Shown here: positions 35,855 to 44,843 of the stretch, piece by piece
Layout of the letters: every line of letters starts with the position of its first letter
Numbering within the stretch: position 1 is the first letter of the stretch
Origin: Candidatus Kaiserbacteria bacterium RIFCSPHIGHO2_01_FULL_53_31
GTDB lineage: Bacteria > Patescibacteriota > Minisyncoccia > Phycocordibacterales > Phycocordibacteraceae
Assembly: GCA_001781095.1 (NCBI GenBank)
Contig: MFKU01000014.1
Location: 1 to 59,528 of the forward strand
DNA: 59,528 nucleotides
Reading direction: 5' to 3'
The notes under the pieces: generated by a model
The model's input: the letters and a program-made list of their open reading frames with translations, nothing else
What the model was told of the DNA's origin: nothing
The model's database searches: none
Program-made: the position numbers and the translations under genes

Positions 35855-36130
35855 ATGAATACGAAGACAACCATCACCATCAAAACCGACAAGAAGTTGC
35901 GTGACGCAGCGAAGCGCACGGCCATGAAATTGGGCATTCCACTCTCAACCGTGATGAATGCCCAACTTGCGCAATTCGTCTCCGAAGGGCGTTTTGAGGT
36001 GTCGCTCACTCCCCGTCCTGAAAGGGTACGAGCATGGGAACGCATAAGTGAAGAAATGGATCAACACCCGGAGCGCTATAAAGTGTTTACGAATGCCGAT
36101 GACTTGCTTGTTGATCTCGGTCTCGCATGA
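35855..36130 (+). CDS. RelB/DinJ-type antitoxin
   Basis: TTITIKTDKKLRDAAKRTAMKLGIPLSTVMNAQLAQFV ribbon-helix-helix style; 4-nt overlap with the next gene. Confidence 0.8.
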   Translation: MNTKTTITIKTDKKLRDAAKRTAMKLGIPLSTVMNAQLAQFVSEGRFEVSLTPRPERVRAWERISEEMDQHPERYKVFTNADDLLVDLGLA

Positions 36131-36390
36131 TCATTGTCTACGCGTCCAGCTTTAAAAAGCAGATTCGCCACTTGCCTCCGGGGATCAAACGGGCACTGTC
36201 TGAACGATTGCGTCTGTTCGTGGACATGCCATACCACCCATTACTCGACAATCACGTATTGAAGGGAGATCGCCGCGGATACCGTAGCATCAATATCACC
36301 GGTGACTGGAGAGTTATCTATGAATATGTTGACGCAACAAACGTACGACTCATCGAAATAGGCACGCACCACGATCTGTACGGTACCTAG
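36127..36390 (+). CDS. RelE/YafQ-type mRNA interferase toxin
   Basis: SSFKKQIRHLPPGIKRALSERLRLF...DWRVIYEYVDATNVRLIEIGTHHDLYG. Confidence 0.82.
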   Translation: MIIVYASSFKKQIRHLPPGIKRALSERLRLFVDMPYHPLLDNHVLKGDRRGYRSINITGDWRVIYEYVDATNVRLIEIGTHHDLYGT

Positions 36391-37538
36391 CCGAGTGCTT
36401 CGATGCCGGGCAGGGTGCCGCCGTGCGCTAGGAATTCGAGCATGGCGCCACCGCCCGTAGACACGAAGGAGAATTGAGACAGGAGCCCGAGTTTCTCGAT
36501 CGAGGCGACCGTGTCGCCACCACCGATGGTGGAATCGGTGCTGGACGAAGCAACGGCGCGCGCGACCATATTCGTAGCATCAGCAAATCCATTTTCGTAA
36601 TTCCCAAGGGGACCGTTCCAGAGAATCGACTTCGCCCTGCGTATAAGCTCGCCGAGAAGGACCGTTGTTGCCGGCCCGACATCAAGAATAATCTCGTCGG
36701 AACGCACTTCCTCCACCAATGCAACACGAGCGTGTGAACGCGCGTCTGCGCTCGCGAGGGCGCTTTCCGGAACCACGAGAATGTCGATCGGCAGAACGAG
36801 TTTCGGGTTCGAGAGGAGTTCTTTAATTTGCGCTGAACCGCCGCTGCCGACGAGGGACTTCCCCACCACGTGTCCCGCCCCTTTGAGGAAATCGCTTGCA
36901 AGCGCGCCACCGACAAATACGCGGTCGTAGGTCGCGATGAGCGCGCGGAGCACTGGTTCCTTGGTAGAGAATTTAGCGCCGCCGATGATCGCAAGCGCGG
37001 GGTGCGTCGGTGTGCGTGCTCTCGTGAGCGCCGCGACTTCTTCTTCGAGGAGGATGCCGGCATACGAGGGAAGAATCTTTGGTAGACGGACGATAGATGC
37101 GTGCGTACGGTGGCAGGTATCGAAGGAATCTTCCACGAATACATCGCCGAGTGCAGCGAGCTCATGCGCAAACGTCACGTCGTTCATTACTTCCCCGCGG
37201 TTACGACGCAAGTTTTCAAGAACGAGCACTTTCCCCGGCATAAGATCGCGAACAGCCGCGCGCGTGGAAGCACCGATCGTTTCTGGAAAGAATGAGACAC
37301 CGGGCAATAATTTTCTAAGTGCATCTGCAACGGGCGCCAGTGTTTCTGTACCCTTCTGACCAAGGTGACTTATGAGTACGACGCGTGCACCGCGCTGAGT
37401 CAAATAGCGGATCGTCGGTATCGTACGACGCAAGCGATACTCGTCGGCGATGACGCAATGTTCCGTCGGCACGTTTAGCGTGGCGCGGACCAGTATGGGG
37501 ATATTCTCGAAGAGTCCGATGTCTCGAACGAAGCGCAT
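36387..37538 (-). CDS. pgk: Phosphoglycerate kinase
   Basis: VLVLENLRRNRGEVMND; GGAKFSTKEPVLRAL; LWNGPLGNYE; TIGGGDTVASIEKLG. Confidence 0.93.
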   Translation of the reverse strand: MRFVRDIGLFENIPILVRATLNVPTEHCVIADEYRLRRTIPTIRYLTQRGARVVLISHLGQKGTETLAPVADALRKLLPGVSFFPETIGASTRAAVRDLMPGKVLVLENLRRNRGEVMNDVTFAHELAALGDVFVEDSFDTCHRTHASIVRLPKILPSYAGILLEEEVAALTRARTPTHPALAIIGGAKFSTKEPVLRALIATYDRVFVGGALASDFLKGAGHVVGKSLVGSGGSAQIKELLSNPKLVLPIDILVVPESALASADARSHARVALVEEVRSDEIILDVGPATTVLLGELIRRAKSILWNGPLGNYENGFADATNMVARAVASSSTDSTIGGGDTVASIEKLGLLSQFSFVSTGGGAMLEFLAHGGTLPGIEALG

Positions 37539-37539
37539 G

Positions 37540-38286
37540 CTAGGAGATCTCCTTGATCAGTTGGCTGAACGTCTTTGGATCGATTGAGGCATGGCCAATG
37601 AGAAATCCGTCGACGCCGGAACTGGCTGCGAGGTCACGAATATTGGCCGGTTCGACCGAGCCGCCGTAGAGCACGAGCGTATGAGCAGAGCTTTTGCCGG
37701 GGAGAAATTCGGCGAGCACTTTGCGTATGTAGAGCACTATTTCGCATAGATCATCCGCGTGAATGGCGAGCGCAGCCGTTTTCTCAATCGCCCATTCTGG
37801 TTCGTAGGCCACAATGACCTTGCGCCGCTCTTTCGGAGAGAGCGATTTTATAGCGAGGGTCAGCTCTTCTCTTAGAAAGGAGAGGTAGCGGCCTTCAGTG
37901 TCACGCTCCTTCTCGCCGATACAGAGAATAGGTACGAGTCCATGGGCGAGCGCGTGCGCCAGCTTCTCGGCGATGACCGCGTTAGAATCGCCGGCGGCGC
38001 GACGTTCCGAGTGCCCGATGATTGCATAAACAGCGCCCGCGGCAGCGTACACCTGCGCAGTCACTTCACCGGTTTGCGCGCCGCCTGTCGTCGCCGAGAT
38101 ATCTTGGGCTGCGAAGAGAATGGGTGAGGAGTTCCCGAGCGCGAGAGCGCCGAGGAGAACAGACGGCGGCGCAAGTACGACGGTTGTCGTTCTCTGTCCT
38201 CGCACGAGTCGTTTGCCAAGCGAGAAGAGCTCCTTCGCTCTCTTAATATCCTCGACGTACGCTTTCCAGTTAGCAACGAGTAACAT
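37540..38286 (-). CDS. tpiA: Triosephosphate isomerase
   Basis: LLVANWKAYVED; YAIIGHSERR; VAYEPEWAI; LYGGSVEPAN. Confidence 0.93.
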   Translation of the reverse strand: MLLVANWKAYVEDIKRAKELFSLGKRLVRGQRTTTVVLAPPSVLLGALALGNSSPILFAAQDISATTGGAQTGEVTAQVYAAAGAVYAIIGHSERRAAGDSNAVIAEKLAHALAHGLVPILCIGEKERDTEGRYLSFLREELTLAIKSLSPKERRKVIVAYEPEWAIEKTAALAIHADDLCEIVLYIRKVLAEFLPGKSSAHTLVLYGGSVEPANIRDLAASSGVDGFLIGHASIDPKTFSQLIKEIS

Positions 38287-38337
38287 ATATGAAGTATACC
38301 AGCCCATTCCGGCCTTCTCGCTTGCTATACTACGCGT

Positions 38338-38724
38338 GTGATTCGTACATTTAAAGAACGCGGATTTACGTTAATCGAGATATTGGTTGCGCTTTTCATT
38401 CTGTCGCTGACCGTTGTCTTCGCGACGCTCATCATCGGATCAATTAAGATAGTTGGGGATGCAAAATATGAAAATGTGGCCTTCCGCATCGCGAACAACA
38501 AGCTTGATGAGCTCCGTGCCGGAGGATACGATGCATTGTCTGCGGGTGGTCCGTTTGTCGACGACGAGCTTGCTAATCTGCCCCAAGGATCGGCGAGTAC
38601 GAGCATCACCATCCTTAACGAACAGACCAAGCAGGTAATGTCGGGCGTTTCGTGGCGCGGCGCAGACGGCATCACACGCGTCGCCTCGCTCACGACCTTG
38701 GTGACCGAATTTGGCGGCCTATAG
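38338..38724 (+). CDS. Type IV prepilin-like protein
   Basis: ERGFTLIEILVALFILSL prepilin signal. Confidence 0.8.
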   Translation: MIRTFKERGFTLIEILVALFILSLTVVFATLIIGSIKIVGDAKYENVAFRIANNKLDELRAGGYDALSAGGPFVDDELANLPQGSASTSITILNEQTKQVMSGVSWRGADGITRVASLTTLVTEFGGL

Positions 38725-38726
38725 AT

Positions 38727-39275
38727 ATGTTGCGAGGCGTAACCTTAATCGAGATAGTGATCACCGTGGCGATTTCCGCTATTCTTATGCTCGCCATAAC
38801 GCAACTCTATGTGATGTATGGGCGCGTTATCGAATCGCAGCAAGCATCGATCGAAATGATGCTCGGCGGGAGCAGTATCATGGACACCGCGCGTGCCGCA
38901 GGCCTCCAAGCTGGACAGGTTGTCGCTTCGCATTCCTTCTCCGGCACAACCTACGCAACGGGCGCTACAACGGTCGTTTTTGAACTTCCTGCCGTCGATA
39001 TCTCGGGAGGTATAGTTCCTGGTGCATACGATTATATTGCGGTTTTTTCTTCCGGTTCCAATGTGTACCGTCTGGTCGATGCAGCCGCCGAAAGCGCGCG
39101 TATTTCAGAACAAACACTTTTGACGGACGTGCTCGGCGCACTCAGTTTTAGCTATGACAACCCTGACTTTCCTTCCGCGACACGGGTGACGGTCGATGCG
39201 ACAACCAGCATACGCGTGCGAGGTGTGGCAGCCGAGGCGCATTTCTATGAACAAATTTATCTTCGAAATATATGA
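38727..39275 (+). CDS. Type IV prepilin-like protein
   Basis: MLRGVTLIEIVITVAISAILMLA prepilin signal. Confidence 0.78.
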   Translation: MLRGVTLIEIVITVAISAILMLAITQLYVMYGRVIESQQASIEMMLGGSSIMDTARAAGLQAGQVVASHSFSGTTYATGATTVVFELPAVDISGGIVPGAYDYIAVFSSGSNVYRLVDAAAESARISEQTLLTDVLGALSFSYDNPDFPSATRVTVDATTSIRVRGVAAEAHFYEQIYLRNI

Positions 39276-41038
39276 TGCGGAACCACGAAGCGTATAAACG
39301 CGGTTATATCCTTCTCGTCGTCCTTGTCGTTAGTGCCGTCGTTATCGCAATTACAAGCGGTTTTTTCAATTATTACGGGAGCGCAGTTTATTCTGAGCGC
39401 CACGCATTCGCTTCAGCGCGAGCACTCGCGCTCGCAGAGGCGGGTATTGATAAGGCCGTGTATGAGCTCAATCAGGATGCGGATTACTCGGGAGAAAGCG
39501 ATACTGTTCTTGGCGCGGGTTCCTTCAGCGTCTCGGTCGCGAGCATCGATGGCAATACAAAACGCTTGACCGTCACCGGTTTCGCCCCGAACAGCGCTAA
39601 CCCAATCGCCACCAAAGTCGTCAAAGCGACCGTCAGCATAAATTCGTCCGTCGTGTCGTTTCGTTACGGGGTCCAGGTCGGGCAAGGAGGAGTTAGTATG
39701 AGCAACGGTTCGCGCATTGAAGGAAATCTATTTTCCAATGGCAGCGTTACCGGCAGCGGCACCATATCGGGCGATGTTACCGTGGCGGTGAGCACAGATC
39801 CTATTGCCAATCAACAGTGGACGGTACAAAACACGGGCTTCAAAATTGGAGACATCGCCGCACACGCCGACGTAGCGCAGTCGTTTAAGCCTTCAGTAAG
39901 CGCGTCGCTCGCGGGAATCAGTCTGCAACTTAAAAAGACGGGGAGCCCAGGCGATATCACGATTAAGATCGTGAACGACATTGGCAGCAAACCAGGATCG
40001 ACCGTACTTGCGAGCGGCGTTATCCCCGCATCACTCATAACTTCTGCATACGGCTTTGCCGACGTTACTCTTGATGCTTCTCCTACAGTCACATCGGGAA
40101 CAACCTATTGGATTATTGCGATCGCAGCCGTGAGTGTGAACGATTATTTCATGTGGGGGCAAGATAGCGGCGGCGGTTACAGCAGAGGTGTTGCGAAATA
40201 CAGCAGCAATTGGAACGCACCGAGTCCGTCATGGAATAATATCACAGGCGATTTAGATTTTAGGATGTTCGTGAACGGAATAGCTACGACATTGAGCGGG
40301 ATAACGGTAGGCGGAGATGCATGGGCGCATACCCTGTCAAGCTGCACCGTCGGTGGCGATGCCTCGTATCAGACCATTTCGAATTGTGATGTAACCGGAA
40401 CGGAAAATCCCGGAACAGATCCGGCGACGCCAGTGCCGCTTCCTATTTCTGAGGCGCAAATTGCAGAGTGGGAGGCCACTGCCGAAGCCGGAGGCACATT
40501 GCCCGGCCCCTATTCATATGAGGGTACTCGGACATTGGGTCCGGTGAAGATAGATGGCGATCTTACCGTGACGAATGGCGCCTCGCTCATTTTGACCGGC
40601 CCGGTGTGGGTACGAGGCAACGTGACGTTCTCTAACAACGCTGTTCTTACCGTTTCGCAAAGTACCGGCAACAGCGGGGCGGTCATCATCGCCGACGCAA
40701 CCGGAAATACGAACGTTAAAGGCATCGTTAATCTTTCTAACAACGTCATTGTCAGCGGCAACGGAGAAGAAAATAGTTTCCCGATGATACTTACCACGAA
40801 TACCGGATCAAACGCGGTTGAACTATCAAACAATGCAGTCGGCGTTATCCTGTACGCGCCCTACGGATCTGCCGAAATCAGCAATGGCACGCACGCGACC
40901 CAAGTGACGGCGAAGAGTCTTGAATTGGAGAACAACGCAGTCGTCAGCTATGACAATGGACTGCAGAACGCAAGCTTCTCTAATGGACCGGGTGCGTCGT
41001 GGGCGGTCGTTTCCGGCACCTACGCAATCACGCAGTGA
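39272..41038 (+). CDS. PilX-like large pilus-associated surface protein
   Basis: KRGYILLVVLVVSAVVIAITSGFFNYYGSAVYSERHAFASARALALAEAGIDKAVYELNQD; choice-of-anchor-like body. Confidence 0.65.
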   Translation: MMRNHEAYKRGYILLVVLVVSAVVIAITSGFFNYYGSAVYSERHAFASARALALAEAGIDKAVYELNQDADYSGESDTVLGAGSFSVSVASIDGNTKRLTVTGFAPNSANPIATKVVKATVSINSSVVSFRYGVQVGQGGVSMSNGSRIEGNLFSNGSVTGSGTISGDVTVAVSTDPIANQQWTVQNTGFKIGDIAAHADVAQSFKPSVSASLAGISLQLKKTGSPGDITIKIVNDIGSKPGSTVLASGVIPASLITSAYGFADVTLDASPTVTSGTTYWIIAIAAVSVNDYFMWGQDSGGGYSRGVAKYSSNWNAPSPSWNNITGDLDFRMFVNGIATTLSGITVGGDAWAHTLSSCTVGGDASYQTISNCDVTGTENPGTDPATPVPLPISEAQIAEWEATAEAGGTLPGPYSYEGTRTLGPVKIDGDLTVTNGASLILTGPVWVRGNVTFSNNAVLTVSQSTGNSGAVIIADATGNTNVKGIVNLSNNVIVSGNGEENSFPMILTTNTGSNAVELSNNAVGVILYAPYGSAEISNGTHATQVTAKSLELENNAVVSYDNGLQNASFSNGPGASWAVVSGTYAITQ

Positions 41039-42256
41039 TCAAATTGCCGAGGAGAGCGAGTAGATAGGCGAGATCATCGAAACGGCGAAGATGCCGACCA
41101 CCCCGCCGATAAGGAGCATCAAGACCGGCTCGATAATAGTCGAGAGATCTTTTGTCTTCTCGGACACATCTTCTTCGTAGAATTCGGCAACCTGTTTCAA
41201 CATCGGTGCGACCTTCCCTGTTTCCTCGCCGACCGAGAGCATCTCGCTCATAAGTATGGGGTAAATCTTTGTATGTTCTGCAAATGCTATCGACAGTGGC
41301 TCTCCTTTTTTGACTCGTTCCTCGGCTTCTTCAATGACGCGAGCGAAGGCATTGTCACGAACCACTTCCTTGGTAATCGAAAGTGCGTTCAGCACCGGAA
41401 CGCCGGCAGAGAGGAGCGAAGAGAGCGTGCGCGCGGTGCGCGCCGCAAATGTCTCGCGAATGAGTTCGCCCACAACCGGCACATAAAGTGCGCCGGCGAG
41501 TACGATCGCACTGCCCCGCCGCGAACGGACGAAGGCGATAGTTCCCACTACAAACGCGATAAGTGCGGCGAAGACAAATGGCGCGTACGCCACCATGAAG
41601 TTTGAAAGCGAAATGAACAGTTTTGTCGCGGTTGGCAAAGGCACCTTAAGTTCGGTGAAGGTCTTGGTCAGCGTTGGCACGACATAGATAAGCATGAGAA
41701 TGCTGACGATCAGAATTGCCGTGATGATGATGAACGGATAGATCATTGCGCCCTTTATTTTCCGCGTTAGCGCTTCGGCGCGTTCCATCTGAAGCCCGAC
41801 GACCGCAAGTGAGTCAGACAGTGATCCTGATTCCTCGCCAGCGCGCACCATCGCGGTCAGTATTCCCGGGAACACCTTGGGATAACTAGTGAGCGCCTCG
41901 TGGAATGAGGACCCTTTTTTAATCGATTCAGAAATATTGGTAACGACCGCTTTCAGATGCTTATTCCCGGTCTGTCGTTCGATAACGGAGAGCGCACGAG
42001 CGAGCGAGAGTCCGGCGGAGAGCATCGTAGCGAGATTTTTCGCCATAAGACTCACATCGGAGCGCTTGATGCCGGTACCGAATATGCTGTAGGACAGCAG
42101 TTTTGAAAGACTTAAGTCCCATTTGTGCTCCGTAAGGTCGACTACGAACCCTCCCTCCTTCTGAACTTGTTCGTATACTTCGAAGCGCGACGCTGCGTCG
42201 ATGACGATCGTGCTGTCAGGCGCGCCCTCTTTGCGTATCGTGGTGCGGAATTTCAT
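41039..42256 (-). CDS. pilC: Type II secretion/type IV pilus inner-membrane protein PilC/GspF
   Basis: LATMLSAGLSLARALSVIERQTGN; MVRAGEESGSL; MLSVGEETGKV. Confidence 0.92.
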   Translation of the reverse strand: MKFRTTIRKEGAPDSTIVIDAASRFEVYEQVQKEGGFVVDLTEHKWDLSLSKLLSYSIFGTGIKRSDVSLMAKNLATMLSAGLSLARALSVIERQTGNKHLKAVVTNISESIKKGSSFHEALTSYPKVFPGILTAMVRAGEESGSLSDSLAVVGLQMERAEALTRKIKGAMIYPFIIITAILIVSILMLIYVVPTLTKTFTELKVPLPTATKLFISLSNFMVAYAPFVFAALIAFVVGTIAFVRSRRGSAIVLAGALYVPVVGELIRETFAARTARTLSSLLSAGVPVLNALSITKEVVRDNAFARVIEEAEERVKKGEPLSIAFAEHTKIYPILMSEMLSVGEETGKVAPMLKQVAEFYEEDVSEKTKDLSTIIEPVLMLLIGGVVGIFAVSMISPIYSLSSAI

Positions 42257-42257
42257 C

Positions 42258-44015
42258 TTATTCGGTTATCGCGCGCAGGACTTCTTCGATGCTTGTGATT
42301 CCGCGGGCAGCTTTATAGAGACCATCTTCGAACATCGTGAGCATGCCTTCCTTCTTGGCTTGCGCCTCAATCGAATCCGTTGTGCTGGTGTGGAGCATAA
42401 TCTCACGTATTGCAGGTGAGACCGCGAGCACCTCGTGAATACCGATGCGACTCTTGTAGCCGTCCTCGCTCTCGGTAGAGGGCGTGGGACGATAGAATCG
42501 CAAATCATTCACGGCCGCGTCCTCCTTCACTAGTTTTTCCGCACGGAGCGAGTTCAAAACAACATCGAACTCGGCGTCGCTCGCAATCTTCGCGCGCGCG
42601 ACCTTATCGAGCTCGTATTCTTTTTTGTTCTCGCAGAGCTTACGTACGAGCCGCTGCCCGACGATAACGCGAATAGTCGAAACGAGCAGAAAGGGCTCCA
42701 CGCCCATGTCGATAAGGCGCGGAATAGCGCCCGCGGCACTGTTGGTGTGGATGGTGGAGAGCACGAGATGGCCGGTGAGTGCGGCGTTTATAGCGAGCGA
42801 TGCCGTCTCGCTGTCGCGAATTTCGCCGACCATGATGATGTCCGGGTCCTGGCGCACGAGCGATCGAAGACCGTTCGCAAAGGTGAATCCGATGTCAGGA
42901 TTCACCTGGGTTTGATTGACGCGCTTCATCTGATATTCGATAGGATCTTCGACTGTGGAGATATTGACGTCCGGCCGATTCAGAATGTCGAGCATCGTGT
43001 AGAGCGTCGTCGTTTTCCCACTGCCCGTCGGTCCGGAGATGAGGATGATACCGGTGGTCTGTTGGAGCGCGTGATGTATGTGCTCCATATTTTCGCCATG
43101 GAGGCCAAGTGCTTCGAGCGTGAAGCCTTCGCCGGTCTCGCGCAGGAGACGCATTACTGTCTTCTCGCCATAGAACGTGGGCAGGATAGAAACGCGGAAT
43201 GAAACGCGGTCTGCCTCCGTTTCCATCTTGAATCGGCCGTCTTGCGGGAGGCGCTTCTCGTCGAGCTTTAAGTTCGCAAGTATCTTGATGCGCGCTACGA
43301 TGCCCGCCGCCGCGTTTTTTGGCAAGGTCATCGCGTCGTGGAGCATACCGTCGATGCGATACCGGACCAGCACCTCGTTTTCCATTGGTTCAATATGAAT
43401 GTCCGACGCACTTTGCGAGATCGCATGTCGTAGTAGTGTGTCGACGATGCGGACGATCGGCAAGTCCTCTGCCATTTTCTTCAGATCGTCGCCGGAGAGA
43501 TCTTTGGTTCCATCGGCGACGAGGCGAATCTTCCCCGCTTCAGTCGAGATGATGTCCCCGAACTCGTCCTTCAGGGATTTCTGATATTGCAGGAGCGAAT
43601 GTTTGATACTTTCGGAATCCGTCAGCCGTGGAAGTATCTTAAGCCCCGTCTTCTTGCGTACCGAATCGACTGAGGCGAGATCCTCGACATCGAGCATCGC
43701 GACTTCAAGCGAGTCGTTCCCCTTCTTGTAGGCGATGATGTTGTGCGTACGGGCGATTGGTTCCGGAATGAGGGCGAGGACTTCAATCGGCACGTGATGC
43801 TCCTTGAGATTAACGAACGGAATGCCGAACACATATGCCTGAATACGTCGTAGAGCATCATCGGTCAGTGATCCGCGCGAGACGAGGATGTCCGCGAGCG
43901 ACTGCCCTTTCTTCGTCGCTTCTTCTGCAGCAGCGTCGATATCTTTCTTTGCGACGAGGCCAGAGTCGATAATGAATTCTTTCAGCTGCCCTTCTGAAAC
44001 GTGCATGGTGCACAT
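42258..44015 (-). CDS. pilB: Type IV pilus assembly ATPase PilB
   Basis: SGPTGSGKTTTLYTML; VRQDPDIIMVGEIRDSETA; LSTIHTNSAAGAIPRL; MshEN-like N-terminus. Confidence 0.93.
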   Translation of the reverse strand: MCTMHVSEGQLKEFIIDSGLVAKKDIDAAAEEATKKGQSLADILVSRGSLTDDALRRIQAYVFGIPFVNLKEHHVPIEVLALIPEPIARTHNIIAYKKGNDSLEVAMLDVEDLASVDSVRKKTGLKILPRLTDSESIKHSLLQYQKSLKDEFGDIISTEAGKIRLVADGTKDLSGDDLKKMAEDLPIVRIVDTLLRHAISQSASDIHIEPMENEVLVRYRIDGMLHDAMTLPKNAAAGIVARIKILANLKLDEKRLPQDGRFKMETEADRVSFRVSILPTFYGEKTVMRLLRETGEGFTLEALGLHGENMEHIHHALQQTTGIILISGPTGSGKTTTLYTMLDILNRPDVNISTVEDPIEYQMKRVNQTQVNPDIGFTFANGLRSLVRQDPDIIMVGEIRDSETASLAINAALTGHLVLSTIHTNSAAGAIPRLIDMGVEPFLLVSTIRVIVGQRLVRKLCENKKEYELDKVARAKIASDAEFDVVLNSLRAEKLVKEDAAVNDLRFYRPTPSTESEDGYKSRIGIHEVLAVSPAIREIMLHTSTTDSIEAQAKKEGMLTMFEDGLYKAARGITSIEEVLRAITE

Positions 44016-44051
44016 AGTATAACGTGCATCGCTTCCTATACGACAATAAAT

Positions 44052-44088
44052 ACACACTGCGGCGCCCCGTAGGGGCGCCGCAGTGTGT
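44052..44088. terminator. Very strong hairpin downstream of the HU gene
   Basis: ACACACTGCGGCGCCCC gta GGGGCGCCGCAGTGTGT, 17-bp perfect stem. Confidence 0.85.
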
Positions 44089-44135
44089 CAACAGATTTAT
44101 TTAACCGCGAATGTGCCGCTCCGCCAGCTGGCGGA

Positions 44136-44408
44136 TTATTTTACGGCATCCTTCAATGCTTTTGCAGGGCGGAACTTTGCCGTGCGAGAAGCCGCGATAC
44201 GGATGGTCTCGCCGGTGCGAGGGTTGCGTCCTTCGCGCGCAGGGCGTGCCTTCGTCGCGAAGATGCCGAGGCCGGCGATCGAGACTTCGTCGCCGGACTT
44301 CAAGCTCGAGACGATTGAATCAATGACGGTTTCGACGGCGCGTTCTGCGTCGGCCTTGGTCGAGCCGAGAACACCATGGACCTTGTCGACAATGTCAGCT
44401 TTGTTCAT
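44136..44408 (-). CDS. HU family DNA-binding protein
   Basis: MNKADIVDKVHGVLGSTKADAERAVETVIDSIVSSLKSGDEVSIAGLGIFATKARPAREGRNPRTGE. Confidence 0.94.
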   Translation of the reverse strand: MNKADIVDKVHGVLGSTKADAERAVETVIDSIVSSLKSGDEVSIAGLGIFATKARPAREGRNPRTGETIRIAASRTAKFRPAKALKDAVK

Positions 44409-44542
44409 GAGTAAATCTTTAGTGATAAGTGCCCACCTCTGTGCTCCACTTAGGCGCTGCGCCCGACGTAGCCGAGCTCCGGCGAGGCGAAGGCGGGGGG
44501 CTGCGAAGAAGTATAGGAAATGAGCCATTTTGTGCAATAGGG

Positions 44543-44571
44543 TTGACAATAACATGTTGATACTGTATACT
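44543..44571 (+). promoter_or_regulatory. Consensus-like sigma70 promoter
   Basis: TTGACA, 17-nt spacer, TATACT. Confidence 0.65.
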
Positions 44572-44668
44572 CCCCCCGAATGGCATCGGTGGACAGCTCG
44601 CACATTACCGTCTGACAGGAGTACACTATCGGTGGAGCGCATGTTTTGTGGATAGGAAGGAGGCGAGA

Positions 44669-44773
44669 ATGTTAACCAGCATGTTGGTGGCCGTACTCGT
44701 CTGGCTTTTCGGGAAAAGGTGCCCAACCCCATCCTGTTCCTGTCCGCTTGGATGTGAACATCGAATCGGATGA
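44669..44773 (+). CDS. Small Cys-rich peptide (34 aa)
   Basis: MLTSMLVAVLVWLFGKRCPTPSCSCPLGCEHRIG*; SD aggaaggagg; promoter upstream, hairpin downstream. Confidence 0.45.
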   Translation: MLTSMLVAVLVWLFGKRCPTPSCSCPLGCEHRIG

Positions 44774-44794
44774 GGGCATATCTCCTAGCGATCT

Positions 44795-44822
44795 AAGCCC
44801 CGACGCGCAAGCGCCGGGGCTT
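44795..44822. terminator. Hairpin between the small ORF and rny
   Basis: AAGCCCCG acgcgcaagcgc CGGGGCTT. Confidence 0.55.
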
Positions 44823-44843
44823 CGAAGTTGTACGGATGAGAAA

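Noticed and set aside
36428-37171. Alternative-frame ORF of 247 aa inside pgk
   Set aside because: Shadow ORF (Ser/Arg-rich) overlapping the strongly supported pgk frame; the same applies to many antisense ORFs in the list (e.g. 5984-6541, 11116-11952, 31031-32065, 45571-46281)
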